A stretch of DNA of 64,000 nucleotides, from NCBI RefSeq assembly GCF_004114695.1, contig NZ_CP035310.1, positions 248,001 through 312,000 on the forward strand. The letters are read 5' to 3'. Positions within the stretch are counted from its first letter, which is position 1. Every line of letters starts with the position of its first letter. The stretch comes from Erythrobacter sp. HKB08. GTDB lineage: Bacteria > Pseudomonadota > Alphaproteobacteria > Sphingomonadales > Sphingomonadaceae. The notes beneath the pieces were generated by a model. The model searched no databases. It was not told where the DNA came from and saw nothing but the letters and a program-made list of their open reading frames with translations. Shown piece by piece: positions 9,925-18,957 of the stretch. The position numbers and the translations under genes were made by a program.

Positions 9925-12680
9925 GCGAACTCAAGATCCCCAAACAGCGGCGGGTGATCGACCGCCGCGCCCTTTCCGAGGCGATCGCCTCGATCCATGG
10001 TGCACAAAGCGACAGGGGACGGCAGGCGATCGTGCAACTTCTGCGCGAGGCGCTGGACGAAGGGCGCGCGGAAATCGCCGCGCGGCTCGAGACCAAGCCG
10101 TCCTCGGGCCATGAATGCTGCGCCGCGCAGGCCTTCCTCGTCGACCAGATCGTGCGCCTGCTGCACGACCACGTGATCGAGCACGTCTATCCGCCGGGCA
10201 ACCGGTCATCGAGCGAGCGGCTGACCATCATGGCGGTCGGCGGCTACGGCCGCGCGGAAATGGCGCCGCACAGCGATGTCGATATCGCTTTCCTCACCCC
10301 CACGCGCCGCACCCCGTGGTGCGAGCAGGTGATCGAGGCGATCCTCTATTTCCTGTGGGACTTAGGCCTCAAGGTCGGCCATTCGAGCCGCACGCCCGAC
10401 GATGTCGTGCGCATGGCGAAGGAAGACCTGACCATCCGCACCGCGCTGCTCGAAGGGCGCTACGTGTGGGGCGACCGCGACCTCTACGAAGAAGTCCGCC
10501 GCCGCTTCTGGTCCGAAGTGGTGCAGGGGACCGAACGCGAATTCGTCGCCGACAAGCTCGAAGAGCGCAATTCGCGCCACAAGCGCATGGGCGACAGCCG
10601 CTACGTCGTCGAACCCAATGTGAAGGACGGCAAGGGCGGCCTGCGCGACCTCCACACGCTTTACTGGATCGGCAAATATATCCACCGCGTGCGCAGCGCC
10701 TCCGAACTGGTCGAGGCCGGGCTGTTCACCGCGCAGGAATACCGCAGCTTCCGCCGCGCCGAGGCCTTCATGCTGGCAGTGCGCTGCCATCTCCACATCA
10801 TCACCGGGCGCGCCGAGGACCGGCTGACCTTCGACCTGCAGCGCCAGGTGGCCGAGCGGATGAACTTCGCCGACCGCACCGGCAAGAGCGCGGTCGAGCG
10901 GTTCATGCAGATGTATTTCCTGCAGGCGAAGCGCGTCGGCAGCCTGACCGGCGTGTTCCTCGCCCATATCGACGAGCAATTCGCCAAGCGGCGCGCGCGG
11001 CGCGGGTTGCTTGCCGGGTTCAAGGCGCGGGCGCGCGATTACCGGGGCTACCGCCTGTTCGGCGGGCGCATCGCCGCACCGACGTCCGACTGGTTCCGCA
11101 AGGACCCGGTGCGCCTGATCGAGATATTCCAGATCGCCGAGGCCGAGGGCTACGAGATCCACCCCGACACCATGCGGCAGGCGGACCGCGATTCGAAGCT
11201 GATCGACAACACTGTGCGCGAGGACGAACGCGCCAATGCGCTGTTCCTCGACCTGCTCGCCGGGCGCAACGATCCCGAGACGGTGCTGCGCTGGATGAAC
11301 GAGGCCGGCGTGTTCGGCCGCTTCGTGCCCGACTTCGGCAAGGTCAACGCGCAGATGCAGTTCGACATGTACCACCACTACACGGTGGACGAGCACACCA
11401 TCCGCGCGATCGGCCTCCTCTCCAAGATCGAGAAGGGCGAGCTGGCCGACGACCACCCGCGCGCCACCCGCCTGATCCACCGCGTCGCCTCGCGCCGCGC
11501 GATCTATGTCGCGGTGCTGCTGCACGATATCGCCAAGGGGCGCGGCGGGGACCATTCCGTGCTCGGGGCGGAGGTCGCGGAAGAGCTGTGCCCGCGCTTC
11601 GGCCTCGACGAGGCTGAGACCGAACTGGTCGCGTGGCTGGTGCGCTACCACCTGCTGATGAGCGCGACCGCCTTCAAGCGCGACCTCACCGATCCCAAGA
11701 CGATCGAGGATTTCGTGACCGAGGTGCAGAGCCTCGAACGCCTGCGCAACCTCGCCATACTGACCGCGGTAGACATCCGCGCGGTCGGCCCTGGCACCTG
11801 GAACAGCTGGAAGGGCCAGCTGCTCGGCGAACTCTACGACGCCGCGCAGGAACGCCTGCGTCTCGGCCACATGCGGCACGGGCGCGAGGGCCGCATCGCG
11901 GCCAAGCGGCAGACCGTGCGCGAGCTGCTCGGCGAGAAGGAAGAGCTGCTCGAGAAATACGACGACGTCTTCACCGACGCCTACTGGATCGCAGAGCCGG
12001 AAGACATCATCCAGCGCAACATCGTGCAGTTCCATGTCGCGCGCGGGCTGGAAGAACAGCTCTCGATCCACTGCGAATTCTATCCCTCGCGCGGAGCGAC
12101 GCTGGTCAGCGTGATCGCCGCCGACCATGCGGGCCTGTTCTACCGCATCGCGGGCGGCATCCACCTGGCAGGCGCGAACATCATCGATGCGCGCATCCAC
12201 ACGACGCGCACCGGCTGGGCGGTCGACAATTTCCTCGTGCAGGACCCGCTCGGCAAGCCGTTCAGCGAAGAGGCGCAGCTGCAACGCATCAAGCAGGCGA
12301 TCGGCGATGCACTTGCCAACCGGGTCGAACTTGCCCCGCAGCTCGCCAAGCGTCCCCTGCCGCGCACCCGCGCCACGGCATTCGAAGTGCGCCCGCGCGT
12401 CATTTTCGACAACAAGGCATCGAACCGCTTCACGGTGATCGAAGTCAACGCGCGCGATCGGCCCGCATTGCTCAACCGGCTCGCCCGCAGCCTGTTCGAA
12501 AGCCAGCTGATCGTGCACTCCGCGCACATCACCGCCTATGGCGAGCGCGCGGCCGATACCTTCTACGTGACCGACCTCCTGGGGGAGAAAGTCATCGCTG
12601 CCGATCGCCTTTCGGCCATCGAGCAGGACCTGCTCTCTGCCGCCAGCGACCAGCGCCAAGCGGAGCTTGAAAGCGCTTAA
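9921..12680 (+). CDS. glnD: PII uridylyltransferase / uridylyl-removing enzyme
   Basis: A 919-residue bifunctional nitrogen sensor that uridylylates or deuridylylates PII proteins according to glutamine. Domains in order: nucleotidyltransferase with GGYGRAEMAPHSDVD (about 107-121, metal-binding D119 and D121), a helical linker (VKDGKGGLRDLHTL), the HD hydrolase around His535-Asp536 (LLHDIAKGRGGDHS), then two ACT domains (about 725-800 and 834-905) that bind glutamine. Full length for alphaproteobacterial GlnD. The start is a TTG at 9921 inside the TTGA overlap with the ligase; no later in-frame ATG retains the conserved N-terminus. Confidence 0.94.
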
Positions 12681-12756
12681 TCGAATTCTCGGTTGCGAAG
12701 TGAAATGCTTTCGCTAGAGGGCACGTCCCCCAATCAGAAAAGTCAGGGAGAATTTT

Positions 12757-15063
12757 GTGAAATCCTTCACTTCGCTCAAGGCGATGGCAATGCTTGGCGC
12801 CGGTATGGCGCTCGTCCCGCAGGTTGCATATGCGCAGGACGCCGAGGCAGATGAACCCGAGGCACGCCAGGGTGCGCTCGACAGCTTCGGCACCATCGTC
12901 GTTACCGGTACCAAGACCCGCGACGCGGAAAACGTCCAGGACGTTCCGGTCGCCGTTACCGCATTCAATTCCGAGAGCCTCGAAGCTCTCAAGGTGCGTG
13001 ACGTCCAGTCGCTGACCTACAGCGCGCCGAACGTCAGCCTCGACCAGATCGGCACCAGCCGCGGCACCGCGAACTTCTCGATCCGCGGCCTCGGCATCAA
13101 CTCCTCGATTCCCTCGATCGACCCGACGGTCGGCGTGTTCGTCGACGGCGTCTACCTCGGCTTCAACGGCGGCGTCGTGTTCGACCTGTTCGACCTCGAC
13201 AGCGTGGAAATCCTGCGCGGTCCGCAGGGCGTCCTGTTCGGTCGCAACGTGACCGGCGGCGCAGTGCTGATCAACACCGGCAACCCGACCAACGAGTTCA
13301 CCGGCAAGTTCCGTGCTGCAGTCGACGGCCCGCTGCTCGACGGCGGCCGTGGCGGCGCGAACTACACGGTCAGCGGCGTCATCTCCGGCCCGGTCGTGGA
13401 AGACACGCTGCTGTTCAAGCTCGGCGGCTACTACAACAAGGACGAAGGCTATTTCCGCAACCTGTTCGACGGTTCGAACCAGGGCGAAGCGGAAACCAAG
13501 ATCCTTCGCGGCGCGCTCGAAGGCCGCTTCGGCGACCTGATGGTTCGCGGCAAGCTCGACTACTTCACCAGCGATGGCGACGGCCCGGCAGGCCAGAACC
13601 GCGGCCTCTTCCGCCGCGACACCTTCGACCTGTCGATCGACGAGCCCGGCTTCTACGACAACGAGATCTGGACCGGCTCGCTGACCGCCGAACTCGACAT
13701 CGGCCCGGGCACGCTGACCAATATCTTCGGCTATCGTGAATACTCGGCCGAGACGCTGGGCGACATCGACAGCCTGCCGATCTTCGGCTTCCACTCCAGC
13801 ACGGAAACCGAGCAGGACCAGATTTCGAACGAGCTTCGCTACGCGATGAGCTTCGACAATCTCGAACTGACCGTCGGCGGCTTCTACTTCGACCAGTCGA
13901 TCGCCTACACCGAAGTTCGCGACCTTCCGCCGCTCAGCCCGCTGACCTTCTACGGCGGCGGCAGCCAGGACCATGAAGTCATCGGCGCATTCGCCAATGG
14001 CCAGTTCTACCTGACCGACGACCTCAGCGTCATCGCGGGCATCCGCTGGAGCGAGGAAAGCAAGGACGCAGGCGTGACCTACGTGCGTCCGCGCCCGGCA
14101 TGTTCGGTAGTCGGCGGCACCTGCCCGACGAGCGGCACCAACCCGTTCATCCCGACCGAGAACAACGGCTTCACCGATTCCAACAAGTGGAGCAACTGGT
14201 CGCCGAAGCTGGGTCTCCAGTACGAATTCGCGACCGGCCAGGTCTATGCGCACTGGACCCGCGGCTATCGTTCGGGCGGCTACAACTTCCGCATCACCAA
14301 CGCGAACGTGTTCGAGAACGTCGTGGTCCCGGCAACGGGCGGCAACTTCTCGTTCGATGAAGAGCGCGTCGACAATTACGAGCTGGGCGGCAAGTTCCAG
14401 ACCGACGACGGTTCCTTCACCCTGAACGCGGCGATCTACCTGACGAAGATCAGCGACATGCAGCGCGAGGTGAACCAGAGCTCGCCGACCGCAGGCGTCT
14501 CGCAGTTCATCCTCAACACCGCAGACGCGACGATCCTCGGCTTCGAGGCGGAAAGCCGCATGCGCGTGTCGGATTCGCTGCTGTTCACGGCCAATGTCGG
14601 CATCATCAACGACGATTACGACAGCGTTCAGTTCGACATCTCGGGCGACGGTGTGATCAACGATGCGGACCTCGCGCTGCGCCTGCCGCGCGTGCCGGAA
14701 ATCACTGCCGGTGTCGGCGCGATCCACGAACTCGACCTCGGTTCGAGCTCGATCGTCAGCCGCGTGAACCTGCAGTACCGCGACGAATTCGCCTATACCG
14801 ACAACAACTTCGGTTACGTCCAGGACATCACCAACCTGGATGCGAACGTCACCTGGAACACCCCGATGGAAGGGCTTGCCGTGTCGGTTTACGGCAAGAA
14901 CCTGCTCGACGGCGTCCAGGCGGGCGGCGACACGCAGCTGCCGTTCGGCGGCCCGCTGTCCAACGGCGTGAACCGTCCGTTCGACTTCTTCCCGGCAGGC
15001 GGCACGCTTTCGCCGCTGAGCAAGGGTCGCCAGGTCGGCGCGGAAGTCACCTTCGAGTTCTGA
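12757..15063 (+). CDS. TonB-dependent outer-membrane receptor
   Basis: A 768-residue receptor: Sec signal peptide (cleavage after VAYA, about residue 26), TonB-box-like IVVTGTKT (about 47-54), plug domain with FSIRGLGIN and VEILRGPQGVLFGRNVTGG, then a beta-barrel ending in the terminal phenylalanine EFTFEF-like strand (VTFEF). It starts at a GTG with a good AGGGAG site 6 bp upstream. Codon use is unusually regular (rich in AAC, GAC, TTC, GGC), which suggests high expression. No Fur box or riboswitch is evident in the 76 bp upstream, and no cognate enzymes are beside it, so the ligand is unknown. Confidence 0.92.
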   Translation: MKSFTSLKAMAMLGAGMALVPQVAYAQDAEADEPEARQGALDSFGTIVVTGTKTRDAENVQDVPVAVTAFNSESLEALKVRDVQSLTYSAPNVSLDQIGTSRGTANFSIRGLGINSSIPSIDPTVGVFVDGVYLGFNGGVVFDLFDLDSVEILRGPQGVLFGRNVTGGAVLINTGNPTNEFTGKFRAAVDGPLLDGGRGGANYTVSGVISGPVVEDTLLFKLGGYYNKDEGYFRNLFDGSNQGEAETKILRGALEGRFGDLMVRGKLDYFTSDGDGPAGQNRGLFRRDTFDLSIDEPGFYDNEIWTGSLTAELDIGPGTLTNIFGYREYSAETLGDIDSLPIFGFHSSTETEQDQISNELRYAMSFDNLELTVGGFYFDQSIAYTEVRDLPPLSPLTFYGGGSQDHEVIGAFANGQFYLTDDLSVIAGIRWSEESKDAGVTYVRPRPACSVVGGTCPTSGTNPFIPTENNGFTDSNKWSNWSPKLGLQYEFATGQVYAHWTRGYRSGGYNFRITNANVFENVVVPATGGNFSFDEERVDNYELGGKFQTDDGSFTLNAAIYLTKISDMQREVNQSSPTAGVSQFILNTADATILGFEAESRMRVSDSLLFTANVGIINDDYDSVQFDISGDGVINDADLALRLPRVPEITAGVGAIHELDLGSSSIVSRVNLQYRDEFAYTDNNFGYVQDITNLDANVTWNTPMEGLAVSVYGKNLLDGVQAGGDTQLPFGGPLSNGVNRPFDFFPAGGTLSPLSKGRQVGAEVTFEF

Positions 15064-15078
15064 TGATCGTTTGGATTT

Positions 15079-15172
15079 CGCACCCCATCCGGGGTGCGAT
15101 TTCCTCGCTCATGCGACCTGAAGGTCGCGTCGCTGCGGGCGGGCAGTCGCCCTTGCGATCGCCAAGCGATCG
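15079..15172 (+). repeat. multi-hairpin intergenic repeat, copy A
   Basis: A run of palindromes with fixed linkers. H0 is CGCACCCC/GGGGTGCG (15079-15086 with 15091-15098), which may also terminate the TonB receptor mRNA. A conserved linker TCCTCGCTCAT follows. H1 is GCGACC/GGTCGC (15113-15118 with 15123-15128). The linker GTCGCTGCGG precedes H2 GGGC/GCCC (15141-15144 with 15149-15152). Then TTG and H3 CGATCGC/GCGATCG (15156-15162 with 15166-15172), followed by an A-run. A second copy at 63555-63654 keeps the linkers but changes stem sequences in a paired manner. It lies between convergent genes, just before a bidirectional terminator. Confidence 0.8.
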
Positions 15173-15189
15173 AAAAACTGAGCTATGGG

Positions 15190-15219
15190 AAAGGGCGCTC
15201 TTCGGGGCGCCCTTTCTTT
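15190..15219. terminator. bidirectional terminator between TonB receptor and yggS-type gene
   Basis: A 9-bp perfect stem AAAGGGCGC (15190-15198) and GCGCCCTTT (15207-15215) with a loop of 8 bases, then TTTCTTTA on the plus strand. The left arm gives a shorter T-run on the minus strand. It sits directly between two convergent genes, so it probably stops transcription from both. Confidence 0.75.
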
Positions 15220-15880
15220 ATCCCCTCTCGCCGAACAGCGCGGTGCCGACGCGGACATGCGTTGCGCCGAGCATGATGGCGGTCGGGTAATCGCCGCTCA
15301 TGCCCATGGAGAGGCCCTCGATGCCGTTGTCCGCTGCCAGCTTGGCGAGCAGGGCGAAGAACGGGGCCGGCTCGATATCGGCGGGGGGAATACACATCAG
15401 GCCCGCGACCGGGATATCGGCGGCGCGGACCTTGGCGAGAAAGGTAGGCAGGTCGGCAGGCAGGCAGCCGCCCTTTTGCTCTTCCTCGCCGATATTGACC
15501 TGCACGAAGCACGGCACGCGCCTGCCCGCCTTGTCCATCGCCTTGGCGAGCGCCTTGAGCAGGCTTTCGCGGTCGAGCGAGTGGATGCAGTCGAACAGCG
15601 CGACGGCTTCGTCCGCCTTGTTCGATTGCAGCTGGCCGATGAGGTGCAACTCGGTGTCGGGATAGCGCTCGCGCAGCGCGGGCCATTTCGCCTGCGCTTC
15701 CTGCACGCGGTTCTCGCCGAAGATGCGGTGGCCCTGTTCGAGCAGAGGCTTGATCGCCTCGACCGGATGCGTCTTGCTGACCGCGATCAGCGCGATGTCT
15801 TCCGACTTGCGGCGCGAGGCCTTGCAGGCGCGCGCGATTTCGAGCCGGACCTGTTCGAGCGGAGTATCTGCCTTTTCCAT
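15218..15880 (-). CDS. YggS/PROSC-family PLP-binding homeostasis protein
   Basis: A 220-residue alanine-racemase-fold TIM barrel that binds pyridoxal phosphate without known catalysis and buffers PLP and amino/keto-acid pools. The Schiff-base lysine lies in AVSKTHP (Lys at about residue 36). Other family marks are FGENRVQEAQAKW, HLIGQLQSNKA, VQVNIGEE, LMCIPP, and the closing SMGMSGDYPTAI and GATHVRVGTALFG. It is divergent from the ThiE-like gene by about 16 bp, which leaves very little room for two separate promoters. Confidence 0.92.
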   Translation of the reverse strand: MEKADTPLEQVRLEIARACKASRRKSEDIALIAVSKTHPVEAIKPLLEQGHRIFGENRVQEAQAKWPALRERYPDTELHLIGQLQSNKADEAVALFDCIHSLDRESLLKALAKAMDKAGRRVPCFVQVNIGEEEQKGGCLPADLPTFLAKVRAADIPVAGLMCIPPADIEPAPFFALLAKLAADNGIEGLSMGMSGDYPTAIMLGATHVRVGTALFGERG

Positions 15881-15896
15881 CGCGGCGCGCTATAGC

Positions 15897-16439
15897 GTGA
15901 CCGTGACGAAGATACAGGCCTTCCCTTCGCTCTGGCTGCTGTCCGACGAGCGCAACGATGCAGTGCTCGGCGATGCCCTGGCTCGCCTGCCGCGCGGTTC
16001 GGGTTTCATCTATCGCCACTACCACCTGCCCGATCCCGAGCGCTGGGAGCGGTTTCGCGCGCTGCGCCACCTTGCCCTGTCGCGCGATCACACGGTGATC
16101 CTCGCCGACAGTGCGCTCACCGCGCGCGAATGGGGAGCGCACGGCATCTATGGCGCGCCCCGCTCGCTCTACCCGCAGCGCGGCGACCTGCTGCAACTTG
16201 CGACAGCCCACGACCTGCGAGAAATCGCCGATGCGCAGCGTTTCGGCGCGGACGCCATCCTCCTCTCGCCAGCCTTCCCGACCAACTCCCATCCCGGCGC
16301 GCCCGCGCTCGGCCCTACACGTTTCCGCCTGCTCGCAGCGCGCGCTTGCGTGCCCGTCATCGCGCTCGGCGGGATGGACGAGCGGCGCGCGGCGCGGCTC
16401 GACTGGCCCTGTTGGGCGGCAATCGACGGGCTGAGCTAG
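15897..16439 (+). CDS. ThiE-like (thiamine phosphate synthase superfamily) protein
   Basis: A TIM-barrel protein of about 180 residues. The late segments LSPAFPTNSHPGAPALGP, VIALGGMD and the AIDGLS ending match the thiamine-phosphate synthase/TenI superfamily, in which these loops bind phosphate. It is shorter than typical ThiE (about 210 residues), and I cannot confirm the pyrimidine-diphosphate binding residues, so synthase activity is uncertain. The start is GTG at 15897 or the next GTG at 15903; I chose the first. No thiamine riboswitch precedes it. It is divergent from the PLP homeostasis gene, and may act in thiazole or cofactor salvage. Confidence 0.65.
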   Translation: MTVTKIQAFPSLWLLSDERNDAVLGDALARLPRGSGFIYRHYHLPDPERWERFRALRHLALSRDHTVILADSALTAREWGAHGIYGAPRSLYPQRGDLLQLATAHDLREIADAQRFGADAILLSPAFPTNSHPGAPALGPTRFRLLAARACVPVIALGGMDERRAARLDWPCWAAIDGLS

Positions 16440-16533
16440 GCGCTTCCGGCCGACTCGAACCACCGCAGAAGGCTTGACGCGGGAGTCCGTGCGGATTCAT
16501 GGTGTTATCCGAACGGGCAAAGGGGAAGTATCC

Positions 16534-18870
16534 ATGGCCAGCCGGGCCGCTTCGAAATCGCAGAATGCCGACTGGCGCGCCGCCTTCCGCCGCTCGCTGA
16601 GGCGCGCGAGCCAGATGGCCGGATCGGCGCTGCTCCTGGGCGGCATGGTCTTCCTCGGCCTGTCGCTTGCCAGCTACACCCAGACCGATCCGAGCCCGTC
16701 GACCGCGGCATCCGGCGCGGATATCGCGAACTGGATGGGCGCAGCCGGGGCCTGGGCCTCGGAGCGCGTACTGTTCCTGTTCGGCCTGCCCGCCGTCCTG
16801 CTGCTCCCGCTGCTATATGTCTTCGCGCGCAAGCTGTGGCGCGATGTCGAGGAAGAGGAGCAGGAGAACGAGACGCGCTGGTGGCGACCCGTCGGCATGC
16901 TCCTGCTCGCCATGGCGCTGCTATCGACCGTCCTCGCGCTCGCCTTCGACCCGCGCGGCGGCAGCCTGCCGGCCTCGCTCGGCGGGGTCACGGGCCTGCT
17001 CGGCGCAGCCGGGTTCGAGGCGATTGGCGACCGGCTCGGCGAAGGTATCGGCGGCTGGGCGATCCTCGGCCTCGCGCTTGGGAGCCTTGCGGGCAGCGCG
17101 GTGCTTGTGACCCGCGTTTTCGCGATCGACTGGGTATCGCTGCTCACCCTGCCGCAATTCCTCAAGCGCGCGCCTGCCCTGCCCGATGCGGACATTCCCT
17201 TCCTGCCCAAGCGCAAGGAAAAGCCGGCCAAGCGCACCAAGGCCGATGCCGAGCCGGTGATCGAGGAAAGCCCGCGCCGTGCGCCGCAGATTACCGACCC
17301 GAGCGCGCCGCCCAAGAAGGCTCCGCTCGCCAAGGCCAAGCAACGCGACATGTTCGCGAGCTACGATCTTCCGAGCCTCGACCTGCTCGAAGACATGCCC
17401 GAAGACAATGCGCCCAAGCTCGACAAGCTGGCACTCGAGCGCAATGCGCGCCTGCTCGAAACCGTGCTCGACGATTTCAACGTGAAGGGCGAGATTACCG
17501 CCGTGCGCACCGGCCCGGTGGTCACCATGTACGAGCTGGAGCCCGCGCCCGGCATCAAGGCGAGCCGCGTGGTCGGCCTCGCCGAGGATATCGCGCGCAA
17601 CATGTCGGCCATTTCCGCGCGCGTCTCGCCCATTCCGGGGCGCACGGTGATGGGCATCGAACTGCCCAATACCAAGCGCCAGATGGTCAGCTTCAAGGAA
17701 CTGGCCGCCTGCGCCGCATTCGCCGATGCCAAGGGCGCGCTGCCGATCATCCTCGGCAAGGATATCGCGGGTGAGCCGATCGTCGCCGACCTTGCCGCCA
17801 TGCCGCACCTGCTGGTCGCGGGTACGACAGGTTCGGGTAAGTCGGTCGGATTGAACGCGATCCTGCTCTCGCTCCTCTACCGCTTCACGCCGGAGGAATG
17901 CCGCCTCATCCTGATCGACCCGAAGGTCCTCGAGCTGAAGACCTACGACGATATCCCGCACCTGCTCTCGCCGGTGGTGACCGAGCCGCACAAGTCGGTC
18001 CGCGCGCTCAAATGGGCGGTCGAGGAAATGGAACGCCGCTATCGCATGATGAGCAGCGTGAACTCGCGCAACATCGGCGGTTTCAACGAGAAGGTCCGCG
18101 CCGCGATCGCCAAGGGCAAGCCGCTCGGCCGCCGCGTACAGACCGGCTTCGATCCGGAAACGGGCGAGGAGCTCTACGAGGAAGAGCAGCTCGATTACGA
18201 ACCGCTGCCACAGATCGTGCTGATCGTCGACGAGCTGGCCGACCTCATGGTCACCGTCGGCAAGGAAATCGAAGTCCTCATCCAGCGCCTCAGCCAGAAG
18301 AGCCGCGCGGCGGGCATCCACCTGATCATGGCGACGCAGCGCCCCTCGGTCGATGTCATCACCGGCGTCATCAAGGCGAACCTGCCGACCCGCATAAGCT
18401 TCAAGGTCACGAGCCGCATCGACAGCCGCACCATCCTCGGCGAGCAGGGGTCGGAACAGCTGCTCGGCAAGGGCGACATGCTCTACAAGCCGAATACCGG
18501 CGCGATGATCCGCGTCCACGGCCCCTTCGTGAGCGACGAGGAAGTCGAAAGCGTCGCCGATCACTGGCGCGGCCAGGGCAAGCCCGAATATGTCGATGCC
18601 GTTACCGAGGAACCGGAAGACGGCGGCTTCAGCTTCGAGGACGAATTCACCGCGAGCGACGATCCGGCCGAGCGCAAGTACCGCCAGGCCTGCCAGGTCG
18701 TGTTCGAGAACCAGAAGGCGAGCGGCAGCTGGCTCCAGCGCCAGATGGGCGTGGGCTACAACACCGCCGCCAAGTGGATCGAGCGGATGGAGGAAGAAGG
18801 CCTCGTAGGACCGGCCAACCACGTCGGCCGCCGCGAGATCTTCCGCGACCAGGACGGCAACCCGATCTGA
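16534..18870 (+). CDS. ftsK: DNA translocase FtsK
   Basis: A 778-residue division-septum DNA pump. N-terminal membrane spans (about 28-50, 80-105, 120-140, 165-195) anchor it; a short charged linker follows; then the alpha/beta motor with Walker A GTTGSGKS (about 430-437) and Walker B VLIVDELADLM; and a gamma domain in the last about 65 residues (VFENQKASGSWLQRQMGVGYNTAA) that reads KOPS-type polarity sequences. I chose the ATG at 16534 over an open frame starting 60 bp earlier because AGGGGAAG lies 5 bp upstream of it and the protein then begins MASRAASKSQ. The linker is short compared with E. coli FtsK, as is normal in alphaproteobacteria. Confidence 0.95.
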   Translation: MASRAASKSQNADWRAAFRRSLRRASQMAGSALLLGGMVFLGLSLASYTQTDPSPSTAASGADIANWMGAAGAWASERVLFLFGLPAVLLLPLLYVFARKLWRDVEEEEQENETRWWRPVGMLLLAMALLSTVLALAFDPRGGSLPASLGGVTGLLGAAGFEAIGDRLGEGIGGWAILGLALGSLAGSAVLVTRVFAIDWVSLLTLPQFLKRAPALPDADIPFLPKRKEKPAKRTKADAEPVIEESPRRAPQITDPSAPPKKAPLAKAKQRDMFASYDLPSLDLLEDMPEDNAPKLDKLALERNARLLETVLDDFNVKGEITAVRTGPVVTMYELEPAPGIKASRVVGLAEDIARNMSAISARVSPIPGRTVMGIELPNTKRQMVSFKELAACAAFADAKGALPIILGKDIAGEPIVADLAAMPHLLVAGTTGSGKSVGLNAILLSLLYRFTPEECRLILIDPKVLELKTYDDIPHLLSPVVTEPHKSVRALKWAVEEMERRYRMMSSVNSRNIGGFNEKVRAAIAKGKPLGRRVQTGFDPETGEELYEEEQLDYEPLPQIVLIVDELADLMVTVGKEIEVLIQRLSQKSRAAGIHLIMATQRPSVDVITGVIKANLPTRISFKVTSRIDSRTILGEQGSEQLLGKGDMLYKPNTGAMIRVHGPFVSDEEVESVADHWRGQGKPEYVDAVTEEPEDGGFSFEDEFTASDDPAERKYRQACQVVFENQKASGSWLQRQMGVGYNTAAKWIERMEEEGLVGPANHVGRREIFRDQDGNPI

Positions 18871-18900
18871 TCTTCGCGCTTGTCCTAAGGGCACAAACGA

Positions 18901-18931
18901 AACGGGCCGCCCCGGCAAGGGACGGCCCGTT
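18901..18931. terminator. hairpin terminator between convergent ftsK and pstS
   Basis: A perfect 9-bp stem AACGGGCCG (18901-18909) with CGGCCCGTT (18923-18931) and a 13-base loop. The plus-strand flank CGCTGTTTA and the minus-strand flank TCGTTTGT are only moderately T-rich, so it probably works in both directions with modest strength. Confidence 0.65.
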
Positions 18932-18957
18932 CGCTGTTTAAGCAGTAGGCTTTAAGC

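Noticed and set aside
10362-12659. 765-codon minus-strand ORF opposite glnD, and similar long antisense frames across the window
   Set aside because: These are GC-rich shadow frames with biased composition and no domain motifs, opposite clear genes.
16440-16475. tRNA-like T-arm GGTTCGAGTC on the minus strand
   Set aside because: The flanking stem bases do not pair and no D-arm, anticodon arm or acceptor stem can be built around it.
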